Assembly (NCBI GenBank): GCA_043553855.1
Contig: CP121336.1
Coordinates: forward strand, 372,001-436,000
Source: JAUIAS01 sp030425395
GTDB taxonomy: Bacteria > Pseudomonadota > Alphaproteobacteria > Rhodobacterales > Rhodobacteraceae
Length of the DNA stretch: 64,000 bases
Direction of reading: 5' to 3'
Made by a program: the position numbers and the translations under genes. Within the stretch, counting starts at the first letter, position 1; every line of letters starts with the position of its first letter. Below are positions 44,836 through 54,200 of this stretch, piece by piece. The notes under the pieces were generated by a model. The model searched no databases. It saw only the letters and a program-made list of their open reading frames with translations, and was not told where the DNA came from.

Positions 44836-46077
44836 GTGAGCTACGACATCCGAGCATCCGACCTGAGCGATCTGATCGGTTTGGTCTACGACTCCGCGCT
44901 CGAAGAAGATCAATGGTGTTCGCTCAAAGAAAGACTCCATCAGATGTTCCCGGGTTTCTGGTCTGGGACAGTTGCCTTCATTGGCCCAAATTTCCTGCCA
45001 ATGGATCCTGCATCCTTCTACAATGAAGAACAGGCACTGACGTTTCGCGCCCTTTACCCGTCGGAAGTCGATGGACCATTTTCAGACGCGATTGATCCGA
45101 GCGGCTTTATCGAGGATATCCAAAAGCTGCAGGGCTACACCAAGCCGACGTTGGGAATGATGCGCCGATCGCGCAATGTTTGGTCGGACGACGCGCTACG
45201 GCAAACGAATTTCTACAAGAAGTACCTGTCCCGGTTTAACCTTGGGCCGTGGACAGGTGTTTTGACCGCTATCAGCGGAGATCGTTATGCAATCTTGATG
45301 TTTATGCAGCACGAGATCGACCCCAGAGACAAGGATATGGACGGATTGGACAGCGTGCTCGAATTGCTTGCACCGCATCTTGTTCGTTCAGCCAGATTTG
45401 CGCGCGTGCTCCATCTGGCGCGAGATGCCGCCGAGACATACCGTGGATTTCTTGATGCCATTGCCTTGCCGATGATTGTGGTCGATCGTCAGGGCGTGGT
45501 GCAACTGACCAACAAGGCGGGTCAGAAACTGATCGACAGAGGGGACGTGTTCCAGATGCTCCGTGAGGCGCACATCTCCCTTGATGACCCCCACGAGGAT
45601 CGGGCGTTTCGCACCCTTTTGAAACGGGCAAAAGAGTCCTCTGCGCCGCGAGGAATGCGACTGGATCGGGATGAAGGGGTCGTCTCGCTGTGCGTCTTGC
45701 CGTTTCATCCCTCCGTGCTGAGTGCGCAGAAAGCGGATCGCTACATTTTCGACAAGCAACAGCTCTTCGCTGTTTTTGCTGGTTCAACGGGGAAAGCGCC
45801 GGTCAATGCGGGCCTCTTGCGCGACGTGTTCGGGCTGACCGCGCGCGAGGCAGAAGTGAGCCGGGCAGTGCTTGCGGGACAGTCGCCTGCGCAGATTGCC
45901 CAGGCGACGGGACGGGCGGAGAAAACGATCCGCAACCAGATGCAAATGGCCTATGACAAGATCGGTGTTGGTTCTGCCCGCGAGATGGGCGAAGCGTTAT
46001 CTGTTTTTCGCATGGTCGGCGCGATGTTCGAGACTGACCCTCCCACGCGCCCGCACGGTGCACTGCCCAACCAGTAA
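44836..46077 (+). CDS. LuxR-type helix-turn-helix transcriptional regulator with a PAS-like region
   Basis: This 413-residue protein has a long N-terminal sensor region. Residues about 195-235 (FLDAIALPMIVVDRQGVVQLTNKAGQKLI) resemble a PAS core. A C-terminal LuxR/GerE helix-turn-helix (FGLTAREAEVSRAVLAG then TIRNQMQMAYDKIGV) lies around residues 328-380. The GTG at 44836 with GGAGA upstream is favoured over a TTG at 44812. It is a one-component regulator; there is no autoinducer-binding domain of LuxR quorum-sensing type and no receiver domain. Targets may include the MAPEG gene upstream. Confidence 0.85.
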   Translation: MSYDIRASDLSDLIGLVYDSALEEDQWCSLKERLHQMFPGFWSGTVAFIGPNFLPMDPASFYNEEQALTFRALYPSEVDGPFSDAIDPSGFIEDIQKLQGYTKPTLGMMRRSRNVWSDDALRQTNFYKKYLSRFNLGPWTGVLTAISGDRYAILMFMQHEIDPRDKDMDGLDSVLELLAPHLVRSARFARVLHLARDAAETYRGFLDAIALPMIVVDRQGVVQLTNKAGQKLIDRGDVFQMLREAHISLDDPHEDRAFRTLLKRAKESSAPRGMRLDRDEGVVSLCVLPFHPSVLSAQKADRYIFDKQQLFAVFAGSTGKAPVNAGLLRDVFGLTAREAEVSRAVLAGQSPAQIAQATGRAEKTIRNQMQMAYDKIGVGSAREMGEALSVFRMVGAMFETDPPTRPHGALPNQ

Positions 46078-46494
46078 AATACGATAACGGTTCCGCAAAC
46101 GCGCGCGCTCTCGACGAGACATTTTCAAGCCTATCCGAAGCGCCGCTCTGGATGAGTGGTGCGGTCATCTTGCAGCAAAGCGGTCACTGGTTCGCAATGG
46201 GGTTAATGGCGGAGGGAATGACTCGCTCAACAATTCGGCTGTTTTGGCAGTTCGGATCGAGTCTAGACGCCACGAAAATCCCTGAAATCTTGAGAGAAGT
46301 GTCCGACCCCATGCCGATGGGCATCGCGCTGCCGCGAAGGACTCGACATGTTTTCGATTGGGATCGCCAGTTTACGCCCGTCCCGCCTGTTTCAAACATA
46401 GCATCTGAGCACTCAACATACCGACTTGAATAGGTTTTCTTCTCACGCCTTCGTTCTGCTGCGACCAAAGTGAGTTGCGCAAAAGGAGACGAAA
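46078..46494. other. Gap at the edge of the mobile region
   Basis: I see no recognised gene in these 417 bases. A 93-codon frame (46152-46433) has no family resemblance or ribosome site. The composition is AT-richer than flanking genes, in keeping with an insertion-prone spacer. Confidence 0.4.
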
Positions 46495-46695
46495 ATGAGC
46501 GAAGTATGTCTGAGTCAGATCGAACTGGCGGCCCGATGGAAGATCAGCCACCGAACACTTGAACGATGGCGTTGGGCCCAGGAAGGTCCGCGATACCTGA
46601 AGATCGGCGGCCGGGTCGTGTACAGAGTGTCCGACGTCGAGGCATTTGAACGAGAGGTTCAGAGCTTTCCGGACGAGCTGCCGGCCGAAGGCTGA
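46495..46695 (+). CDS. Small helix-turn-helix DNA-binding protein (excisionase/AlpA-like)
   Basis: This 66-residue protein is almost entirely a MerR-like winged helix (LSQIELAARWKISHRTLERW, then GPRYLKIGGRVVYRVSDVEAFE), as in the HTH-17 group that includes excisionases and AlpA regulators. AAAGGAG precedes the start by eight bases. It lies next to insertion-sequence debris and may be a relic of an integrated element, though no integrase is present. Function unknown. Confidence 0.75.
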   Translation: MSEVCLSQIELAARWKISHRTLERWRWAQEGPRYLKIGGRVVYRVSDVEAFEREVQSFPDELPAEG

Positions 46696-46809
46696 GCAGT
46701 CTACCTGGCCCCTCCCAAGGTCGCGGCATCGCGAAAAAGACAATCACACGAAGCATTTCGATTGAACACGACATGACTCCCCGCTAGCGTGCAGACAGCA
46801 CAAAAAATG

Positions 46810-46834
46810 GGCGCGCATATTAATCATACGCGCC
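46810..46834. repeat. Imperfect inverted repeat
   Basis: Arms GGCGCGCAT and ATACGCGCC (8 of 9 pair) flank an AT-rich ATTAATC centre in the gene-free stretch after the HTH gene. It could be a regulator site, an att-like site or a terminator; no choice can be made. Confidence 0.4.
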
Positions 46835-46910
46835 GAGCTGGGAGTGCGAAGTGGATAACGAAAAGTCGGAGCTTCGTTGGGGAGTCGCGCAGCGCCTCGA
46901 GTTCATCGAG

Positions 46911-46965
46911 TGTTGATTGTCACCGAGAACTGACCCGGTATTTTCACCAAGATTTGACCCACCCT
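46911..46965. mobile_element. Terminal region of an IS21-family element
   Basis: The stretch begins TGTTGATTGTCACC and carries the repeated GA(A)CTGACCC / TTTGACCC words typical of IS21-family ends. It lies 18 bases beyond the istB stop on the minus strand. The opposite IS21 end is not found in the window. Confidence 0.55.
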
Positions 46966-46982
46966 CAGTTATGCGCCTTGGT

Positions 46983-47281
46983 CTATGACGCGGTCAATGT
47001 TTTGGTCTCCTTTGCTGTTTTCTTTGCAGCCTCTGAGCTGGCCTTGAAGCGATAGCTGTCGTTGCCTGTTTCGAGGATGTGGCAGCGGTGGGTTAGCCGA
47101 TCCAAGAGAGCCGTGGTCATCTTTGCATCCCCAAAGACCTGTGCCCACTCTGAGAAGCTGAGGTTGGTGGTGATGATCACGCTGGTGCGCTCGTAAAGCT
47201 TACTGAGCAGGTGGAAGAGTAGCGCGCGCCCCGCCAGATGAACTGAACGGCAGGTAGCCAAGCTCGTCCAAGATGACCAAG
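46983..47281 (-). pseudogene. istB remnant (IS21-family ATPase helper), frameshifted and truncated
   Basis: The C-terminal third of an IstB protein remains: LVILDELGYLPFSSSGG in one frame, then ALLFHLLSKLYERTSVIIT and FGDAKMTTALLDRLTHRCH in another. The frame changes at a GCGCGCG run (47222-47228), consistent with a short insertion. The 5' part of the gene is cut at 47281 by the left end of the IS66 element, and no continuation is found on the far side. IstB would normally assist IstA transposase; this copy is dead. Confidence 0.9.
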
Positions 47282-47305
47282 GTAAGCGCCGTCCCGTTCC
47301 CATTG
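47282..47305 (+). repeat. IS66 left inverted repeat
   Basis: This is a 24-bp end starting GTAAGCGCC; it differs from the right end at positions 4, 14 and 15. Confidence 0.88.
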
Positions 47306-47341
47306 ATATCGTAGGTTCCGCGCCGGGCTGAAGTTTCGGAC

Positions 47342-47824
47342 ATGTTCGTCATCGAGATGGAGGCGAACATGGCTGACGGTATTGGATTTGTAGGGCAGTG
47401 CGAGGTTGCAGAGCCGCGTCGGGGGAACCGGCGTTGGCCGGACGATGTGAAGGCGCGGATTGTGGCCGAGAGTTTTCAGCCTGGGGTGCGGGTAGTTGAT
47501 GTGGCCAGACGGCATGACATCATTCCGCATCAGCTTTCGGATTGGCGCCGTCTGGCGCGTCAGGGAAAATTGGTTCTGCCTGAGGATTTGATGGCGTCAG
47601 TTCCCTCCGCGGAAACGGCTTTCAATAATCCGGAACCTGCCTTCGTGCCGCTGCAGATCGCTCTGGCATCGCCGGTCGAGGCAGCTCCCTCAGAAGCGGT
47701 ACAGGACCGGGCGTGTGACGCGCTGACGGTCGAGATCGGGTCGAATGTCGTGGTCCGTATTCCCGCCGCTGCAGATGTGGCACGGGCCGCGGTATTGATC
47801 CGGGCCATGCGAGGGGCATCGTGA
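47342..47824 (+). CDS. tnpA: IS66-family accessory protein TnpA
   Basis: This 160-residue protein has an N-terminal helix-turn-helix (WPDDVKARIVAESFQPGV, then VDVARRHDIIPHQLSDWRR), shared with the transposase-8 family. It is required for IS66 transposition, probably binding the ends. An internal ATG (MEANMADG, residue 6) is an alternative start. Its stop overlaps the tnpB start by four bases. Confidence 0.9.
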   Translation: MFVIEMEANMADGIGFVGQCEVAEPRRGNRRWPDDVKARIVAESFQPGVRVVDVARRHDIIPHQLSDWRRLARQGKLVLPEDLMASVPSAETAFNNPEPAFVPLQIALASPVEAAPSEAVQDRACDALTVEIGSNVVVRIPAAADVARAAVLIRAMRGAS

Positions 47825-48174
47825 TTGTTGCGGGGCAGCGGTTGCCGATCGTGATAGCGACCAAGCCTGTTGATTTTCGGCGCGGCCACGATGGGCTGGC
47901 AGCGACAGTGCAGAATGAGTTAGGGCTTGACCCGCATTCCGGTCTGACCGTGGTGTTCCGGTCCAAACGAGGAGACAGATTGAAGATCCTGGTCTGGGAC
48001 GGAACCGGTCTGGTTCTGATTTACAAACGTCTGGAAGTTTCCAATTTCGTCTGGCCGAAGATCCAGGACGGGGTCATGCATCTGACCCGGGCTCAGTATG
48101 AGGCTCTGTTCGAGGGTCTGGATTGGCGGCGGATGGTGGCAAAGCCGGTTGTTGCTCCCGCTGCGGCAGGGTGA
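47821..48174 (+). CDS. tnpB: IS66-family accessory protein TnpB (Orf2)
   Basis: This 117-residue protein has the Orf2 signature KPVDFRRGHDGLAATVQ and VVFRSKRGDRLKILVWDGTG. It is needed for transposition, with an unknown mechanism. It reads from a GTG start or the ATG-type overlap with tnpA and is intact. Confidence 0.92.
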   Translation: MIVAGQRLPIVIATKPVDFRRGHDGLAATVQNELGLDPHSGLTVVFRSKRGDRLKILVWDGTGLVLIYKRLEVSNFVWPKIQDGVMHLTRAQYEALFEGLDWRRMVAKPVVAPAAAG

Positions 48175-48237
48175 CTCAGCGCCCAATTTGGGCATTGTTT
48201 TATTGGGCTTTTCTGTCTCGTCGGGGTAGAAAAGCGC

Positions 48238-49929
48238 ATGTCGCAGCCGTTTGATCTTCGCCAGTTTCCCGGTCTGCCGCCCGAGGTCGTGAAGGCCTTT
48301 GAGGCGCAGCAGGCCGCGCTTGAAAAGGCGCAGTTCGAGGCCTCGGTCGAGCGGGCCGCGCGGCAACACGAACAGGCTGTTGGGGCCGAGAAAGACGTCT
48401 TCATCGCTGAACTGAAGGCACTGGTCGAGAAGCTGGAAAGCCAGGTGGCCGATCACCGTCGCACCAGGTTTGGGCCAAAATCCGAAAAGCTGAACGCCGA
48501 TCAGCTCGAACTGGCGCTCGAAGATCAGGAAACGGCCATCGCCAAGACGCAGCAACAGATCGACGTCGTTCAGGACAAGATCGACCAGCTCGACAAGACG
48601 GCAAAGGACAAAAAGCTCCGCCAACCGCGCAAGCCCCGGACGCTGCCCGAGACTTTGCCGCGCATCGAACGCGTGATCATGCCTGACAGCATAGCGTGTC
48701 CCTGTGGCTGCGGTGACATGGTCAAGATCGGCGAAGACCGGTCGGAACGGCTTGACTGCATTCCCGCGACCTATCAGGTCATCGTCACCATTCGCCCAAA
48801 ATATGCTTGCCCCAAGGGGCGCACGGGTGTGGTCCAGGCCAAAGCCCCCGCGCACCTGCTGGAAAACAGCTGGCCCACCGAACGGCTGCTGGCCCAGATC
48901 GCGATCGCCAAGCATTGTGACCATGCTCCCTTGAACCGTCAGGCTGTCGCCATGGCCCGTAACGGTGTGCCGATGGATCGCTCGGTTTTGTCCGATTGGA
49001 TGGGGCGGACGGGCGCCCTGATCGCGCCGGTGGTCGAACACATGGCCAAGGTGCTGCTCAAGGGCAGTACACGACTTTATGTCGATGAAACCACCGCCCC
49101 GGTGCTGGACCCCGGCCGCGGCAAGACCAAGACTGGGTACTTTTGGGCCGTGCTGCGGGACGATCGGGGATGGAATGGACCATCACCGCCCGGCGTCGTG
49201 TTCCATTATCGCCCCGGGCGGAGCGGCGCCTATGCCGCCGAAATCCTCAACGGGTTCAACGGCACCATCCAAGTCGACGCCTATGGCGGCTACACCGCCC
49301 TGGGCACCTCCAAGCGGATGGGTGGCAAACCCTTGAAGCTGGCCTATTGCTGGTCTCATGGGAGAAGGGCTTTAATCAAGGTACAGCCCAAATCGGGGTC
49401 TCCTATCGTCGACGAAGCGCTGCTGCGCATCGCGGCGCTCTACCGAATTGAGACCGACATCCGCGGCCTGCCACCAGATGACCGCCGCGCTGTCCGGCAG
49501 GAACGGTCCCACCCGCTGGTCAACGATTTCTTTGCCTGGCTGATCGCACAGGCTGCCCGCGTCTCGCGCAAGTCCAATCTGGGCAAGGCGCTGACCTACA
49601 TGATCCGACGCCAGGACGGATTCCGTCTGTTCTTGGACGATGGCCATGTAGACATGGATTCCAATCTGGTCGAGAACGCGATCAGAAGCCCGGCAATGAC
49701 ACGCCGCAACGCGCTGTTCGCCGGACACGATGACGGAGCCAGAAGCTGGGCTTCTTTTGCCAGCCTTATCGGAACCTGCCGCATGAACGGGGTCGAACCC
49801 TATGCCTATCTGGTCGGCCTATTCACCAAATTGGCCGCAGGCCATCTCAACAAGGATATCGACGCCTTGATGCCCTGGGCCTATGCCGACGAAAAATCAA
49901 AAGACGTGAGCTCGCCCGGGACTCCCTGA
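48238..49929 (+). CDS. tnpC: IS66-family transposase TnpC
   Basis: This 563-residue DDE transposase has an N-terminal coiled coil (residues 20-60 and 90-130), a zinc-finger-like CPCGCGDM and the catalytic acidic positions in YVDETTAPV, IQVDAYGGY and NLVENAIRS. The reading frame is uninterrupted, and the usual C-terminal extension (TKLAAGHLNKDIDALMPWAY) is present, so the element may still be active. Confidence 0.93.
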   Translation: MSQPFDLRQFPGLPPEVVKAFEAQQAALEKAQFEASVERAARQHEQAVGAEKDVFIAELKALVEKLESQVADHRRTRFGPKSEKLNADQLELALEDQETAIAKTQQQIDVVQDKIDQLDKTAKDKKLRQPRKPRTLPETLPRIERVIMPDSIACPCGCGDMVKIGEDRSERLDCIPATYQVIVTIRPKYACPKGRTGVVQAKAPAHLLENSWPTERLLAQIAIAKHCDHAPLNRQAVAMARNGVPMDRSVLSDWMGRTGALIAPVVEHMAKVLLKGSTRLYVDETTAPVLDPGRGKTKTGYFWAVLRDDRGWNGPSPPGVVFHYRPGRSGAYAAEILNGFNGTIQVDAYGGYTALGTSKRMGGKPLKLAYCWSHGRRALIKVQPKSGSPIVDEALLRIAALYRIETDIRGLPPDDRRAVRQERSHPLVNDFFAWLIAQAARVSRKSNLGKALTYMIRRQDGFRLFLDDGHVDMDSNLVENAIRSPAMTRRNALFAGHDDGARSWASFASLIGTCRMNGVEPYAYLVGLFTKLAAGHLNKDIDALMPWAYADEKSKDVSSPGTP

Positions 49930-49984
49930 CGTGCTCGTCCGCACCAATGGCTGGAGCCTGTCAACAGAAATGCGCGAAACTTCC

Positions 49985-50008
49985 CAATGGGAAGTGGACG
50001 GCGCATAC
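49985..50008 (-). repeat. IS66 right inverted repeat
   Basis: Read on the minus strand it begins GTATGCGCCGTCC and matches the left end at 21 of 24 positions. Confidence 0.85.
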
Positions 50009-50330
50009 AGAAAACCAGGATCGATGAAGCCAAGGACGAACGCTGGTTTTGCAGTGAGGCCTAGGCCGTCAGCGCCGGCTGGCGCGCTCCAAAGTGGAGG
50101 TGAGCCAGCATTCTGGCTCAATAACCAGTTATTCCGTGCACCGGGATTTTGGCCGGATTGCCAAGGGACGCGGACCACCTTACCGCATGCCTGAAAAAAC
50201 CTGAGCGTTGCCGGATGATCTGATAAGATTTTCATGCGCAACAAGGAGCTTTGCCAGTACCGGAACAGCCTGCTGTTACCGGCTGGAGCGATGGTACACT
50301 TTGGACAGTACCATTACCGAAATCTGGCCC
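50009..50330. other. Gap with two hairpins between IS66 and the large envelope operon
   Basis: No gene is supported in these 322 bases. A perfect 8-bp hairpin TGAGCCAG-CATT-CTGGCTCA lies at 50101-50120. A second, ATGGTAC / GTACCAT with a ten-base loop, lies at 50291-50314, immediately downstream of the minus-strand operon. The latter may help end that transcript, but no T-run follows. Confidence 0.5.
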
Positions 50331-51284
50331 CTAGCTTTCTATGCTCAGACGAAAGTCTTCGGGCAAATGACCTTTTGACAATCTGTGTACAACTCGAGCG
50401 AGATCAAATCCCCATTGTTCCGGTGACACTGTGAGCGTAGCTGTTAGCGTACGGTCGAACACAGTGCGATAGCGAATGCGCAGTGGAACAGCGCTGCCAC
50501 CCGTTGCCGCCTCGACCGCTGTTGCCATCGCCAGAAGATGCGCACAGGCACCGAGTTGGCGTTCTTCTTCGGCATCGCCGGGTGAAAGCGGGGAAAACTG
50601 GACCGCCCGGGATGGCCCGTGCCACGAAACGGCAGAAGTGCCCCACAAAAGATCGGGATTGCCGACCTGGTCCCACGACAGGACAAGGCCGCCATGCTCC
50701 TGCGCAGCAAGCTGCACACGAGTGTCGGCCGGTCTGGGCATGGCCGACAGATGGCGAAGCAGGTGAGTCGACAGGTTTTCGCCCGACAGGTCAGGTTCCT
50801 TTTCGATCTCCGCATCGGCACGCTGGGCATAAGTCCTCAACGCTGCCAACCCTGCCAACCTGCGGTGACGCCGGATCATGGGGTCACCGGCCCCTGCGTC
50901 TGGCCAATCCAGTTGAAGTTCCGAAGGCGGAGGAACCGCTGCGCGCGCGGGCAGTGCCGGGACAGAGGCGGCAAGCTGGCGCTTCAGCCCGGCGAGCAGA
51001 TCATCCGCAAGTCCTTGCAGCGCCGACGAACCGATGACCCATTCCGCTTCCTTGTCGACGGCAACGCCCGGATAATCACTTCGGAACCTTGCTTGCGCTG
51101 AATCGCTCTGATCCGGTTTATGGATCCACACCGACTTCGCGGGCAGCGCGCGCATCCAGGTTGCCCTTCCGATCTGCCACCAAGTTTGCCCTTCGGCGTC
51201 AGGTGGCAAGGCAAGCCGGGCCGGGGCATCAGCAGGCAAGGTCGCGTCGAACCCTATCCCCGCGAGGGACTCTTCTTCGATCAT
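50331..51284 (-). CDS. Uncharacterised soluble protein, last gene of the large envelope operon
   Basis: This 317-residue protein matches no family I recognise. It is acidic, tryptophan-rich near the N-terminus (GQTWWQIGRATWM) and lacks a signal peptide or membrane segment. The C-terminal half shows alternating beta-like segments (RIRYRTVFDRTLTATLTVSP). It overlaps the stop of the giant gene by four bases (ATGA), so it is translated together with it. It should act in the cytoplasm unless exported by an unknown route. Proximity to the IS66 element leaves open that genes once following it were lost. Confidence 0.7.
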   Translation of the reverse strand: MIEEESLAGIGFDATLPADAPARLALPPDAEGQTWWQIGRATWMRALPAKSVWIHKPDQSDSAQARFRSDYPGVAVDKEAEWVIGSSALQGLADDLLAGLKRQLAASVPALPARAAVPPPSELQLDWPDAGAGDPMIRRHRRLAGLAALRTYAQRADAEIEKEPDLSGENLSTHLLRHLSAMPRPADTRVQLAAQEHGGLVLSWDQVGNPDLLWGTSAVSWHGPSRAVQFSPLSPGDAEEERQLGACAHLLAMATAVEAATGGSAVPLRIRYRTVFDRTLTATLTVSPEQWGFDLARVVHRLSKGHLPEDFRLSIES

Positions 51285-54200
51285 TGCACCCCCCGGCTCA
51301 GCTCAACCCTCTGACGCTCGGTCAGAATACCAGTTTCCGGGCGCCCGGTCTGTGCCTGCCAGGCGCGCAGCCCGGCAAGCGTCCGTGGGCCAGCGATGCC
51401 GTCAACGGCGCCGGAATACAGCCCGCGCGCGCGCAAGGCGCTCTGCACCTCGCGCCATTCGGCGTTCGTCAGGGTCAAGGGAACCGTGTCATCCAGAACA
51501 GGCGGGGCCTGGGGCTGCGGCGGCGCTGCAAGCTGCGGCGGCACAGGTGCCGGGGGAGGAGACTGGACAATCGGTACCGGAGGTTTCGGTTGCGCGGGCT
51601 GTGGTGGTGCCTCGACCGGGGCAAACGGGCCTTTCAGGGCGGGGATAGCTGTCGTGCCGAAATCGCCGATCCGGCTCAGGGCGCGGTCGGTGTCGAGCCG
51701 GTAAAGTGCCCGATCCGTCGCCACGATAACCGCGCGGGCATCGGGGGCCGCTACCTGTGCCAAGGGCTCACCCGTGATCCCGAAGTCCAGCGCAACGCTC
51801 CGACCAGCGGTATCCGCCAGAACAAGCCGCGAGCGGTCCAGCGACGCCACCAGCCGTGCCGCGACGACATCCGAACCGATGGCGCGGAACCGGCCGCGGT
51901 CGGTCACGTCGAGGGGAAGGGACCAGGTCACTGCGTCCTGAACCGCGGCGCAAGGCACCAAAAGGGCCAGCCGCTTCCCTTCCTGGGTTGCAACCAGTAC
52001 CTCCACCGCATCCGGGGCAACGCGGTGCGACCGCAGCACCCGCGCATCCTCGGGCAGGCGCGCGGGAAGGTCGGCCAAGGCGCCACAGGCCGGACGGTCG
52101 GCACCCGTCAAGGGCATGGCGCCCGCCGGGCCCAAGGCCAGCGGCAACCCGGTGGCATCCGGCACCAGGAAGGCCGGATCGGCTTTGGCATAGGTGCCTT
52201 CGGGGCCGGTCGACCCGATCAAGATCACCCCGGCGCGGGTCGGCGCAAGGACCCGCCCCTGACCGTCAGGCGACGGCGCGCCGGTCACAAACAGGTCGCC
52301 AAAACGCCCGCCGCTCAGATTGCGCCGCAAGGGCAGACCGTTCAGCGCCACCCCCTCAGCCGCAGCGCCACCCGGCCCCGTGTGCCAGGTATAGGTCGTA
52401 TCCACGCCACGAACATCGCGGCAGGCAGGTGCCCGCGCCACGCCTCCTGACGGGTCGACGATCACCGCGTTCTGCCCTTGCACGCACAGCCGGGCGGCAC
52501 CATCCACCACATCCGAATGAAGCGCGGTTGCAGTTTCGGCACCCGCCCCGGGTGCCGGGCGACGCGCCGCCGCGATGGACAAATCCCCCGCCGGATGGCG
52601 CCACCAGCCTGCGCCTTGGGTCACGATCTCCACATGATCGCGATAAGGTGCCGCAAGGCCTGCGTAATCGTCCAGCGACAGACGCCCCCCGTCCAGCGAC
52701 ACGGCCTCATCGCGGAAGGTGATGGAAAGCGACGTCGCGCGCCCTGTCGCAACGCGCCGCGTCCAGACCCAGTCGCCTGCCTGAACCAGCACGCGGTCCG
52801 CGCCGATATCCGACACGGCAGGCCCAAAGACGCCGACATCCGCCGTCGATGCCGGATCGCCCCGCCAGACCCGCCCATCCTCGCACAGAATGTCGACCGG
52901 GCCACCCGGCAAGGCAGCCGCGGCCTGCACAGACCCGTCCAGCGCCTCGATCCGCGCCGGACGGCACCCGGCAAGGGCGCCTCGGTCGTCCGGCGTGCGC
53001 AGGATCAGGGTATCGGGATCCAGCTTGCGACCGGCCGCCGACCAATCCAGCACGCCGGCCGGGGTCAGCAGGCGCAGGGTCGCGCCAGACCCGGCGATGC
53101 CAGTGATGCGGTCGATGGACGGGCGGTCGCCCTGCCAAGGAATCGCGCGCCATTGGTCATCCAGCCACCGCACCTCCTGAACAGCGCGGGAACCGTCCAG
53201 CCGCAGACGCAGTCGCGACGCCTCCCATGGAACAGCGCCCCAGGCACGATCCTGGATCGCGGCGGCATGGTTTTCCGGTCGCCATGCCTGCGCCCCAAGC
53301 CGCCAGGCACTGCCGCCCCCCGCAGCAAGCAAGCCCGGTGCCAGCCGCGCGCCCTGCCCCAGCTCGGCCATCACGCCCTGACACAGCAAGGCATCGACCC
53401 CGGACAAACCCTGCAACTGCCCCGGCAGGCCTGTCCCGGCCCGGGCCACGACATCCGCATCGGCCCAAAGCTCGGCCACTGTGCCCTTGCATTGGGCCAC
53501 AGCGCGCAAGATGTCGTGGGGCCAGCGCCCCGCCGCACCCAGCCGCACCGGACCCAGCGGCTGTCCGAGGTGATCCAGATAGCTGCCCAGGATTTCAGTA
53601 TCGGTCTTGCGCCACGTCCAGAGCGGATCCGAGGCAACGGCCCGCTCGTCCAGAGTTCCGGGTCTGGCACACAGCGCGGGCGGGGCATCGGGCGACGCCA
53701 GTTCGAAACAGGCACCACCCGCCGTCGCCAGCAACCGCACTGGCTCGGCGGCAGGCCGCCCGACCCGGTCAAAGGTCAGGGGCGTCCCGGACGCCACCCC
53801 GCTGTAAAGCAACTGCCCGGAGCCGCGAAGACCGGACCACGACAGCCGCCGCAGGCCCAGTTCGGTCGCCAGCAAAATCCGGTCGCCCTCGACCACAAAA
53901 CCGCGGACACGGTCAAAGGGCATGTCCTGCCCGGCACCCCAGGAAAAGTCGACGTGATGCGACGCACCGCCCAGATCCTCCATCCGGACGGATGCCAAGG
54001 GCTGTCCCTGACGGAATGCCAAACGCAGCTCGCCATGATCCACGGCCGTCCGGAAGGCCCAGGGGTCTTCTCCCGTTGCTGCGCCCCGCCAGGACCGGGC
54101 GGCAGCATCCCAGACGCGCAGCCCCTGCGCGGTGTCCGCCCACAGCACCGACCTCCCCGGTGTCACCTCGCGCGCGTCCAGCGCGCTTGCGCCCGGGTCC

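Larger units (their letters stand above)
47282..50008 (+). mobile_element. Complete IS66-family insertion sequence
   Basis: A 2727-bp element encodes tnpA, tnpB and tnpC in the usual order. The terminal inverted repeats are 24 bp with 21 matches: left 47282-47305 begins GTAAGCGCCGTCC, right 49985-50008 ends GGACGGCGCATAC. The left end is inside the istB remnant. Flanking octamers TGACCAAG (left) and AGAAAACC (right) do not match, so the usual 8-bp target duplication is missing. Confidence 0.9.

Noticed and set aside
46152..46433. Possible 93-residue protein before the small HTH gene
   Set aside because: There is no ribosome site and no recognisable fold; it lies in an AT-rich insertion-prone spacer.
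50234..50434. Possible 66-residue protein overlapping the end of the 317-residue gene
   Set aside because: It is antisense to the coupled envelope-operon gene at its 3' end and contains the hairpin region.
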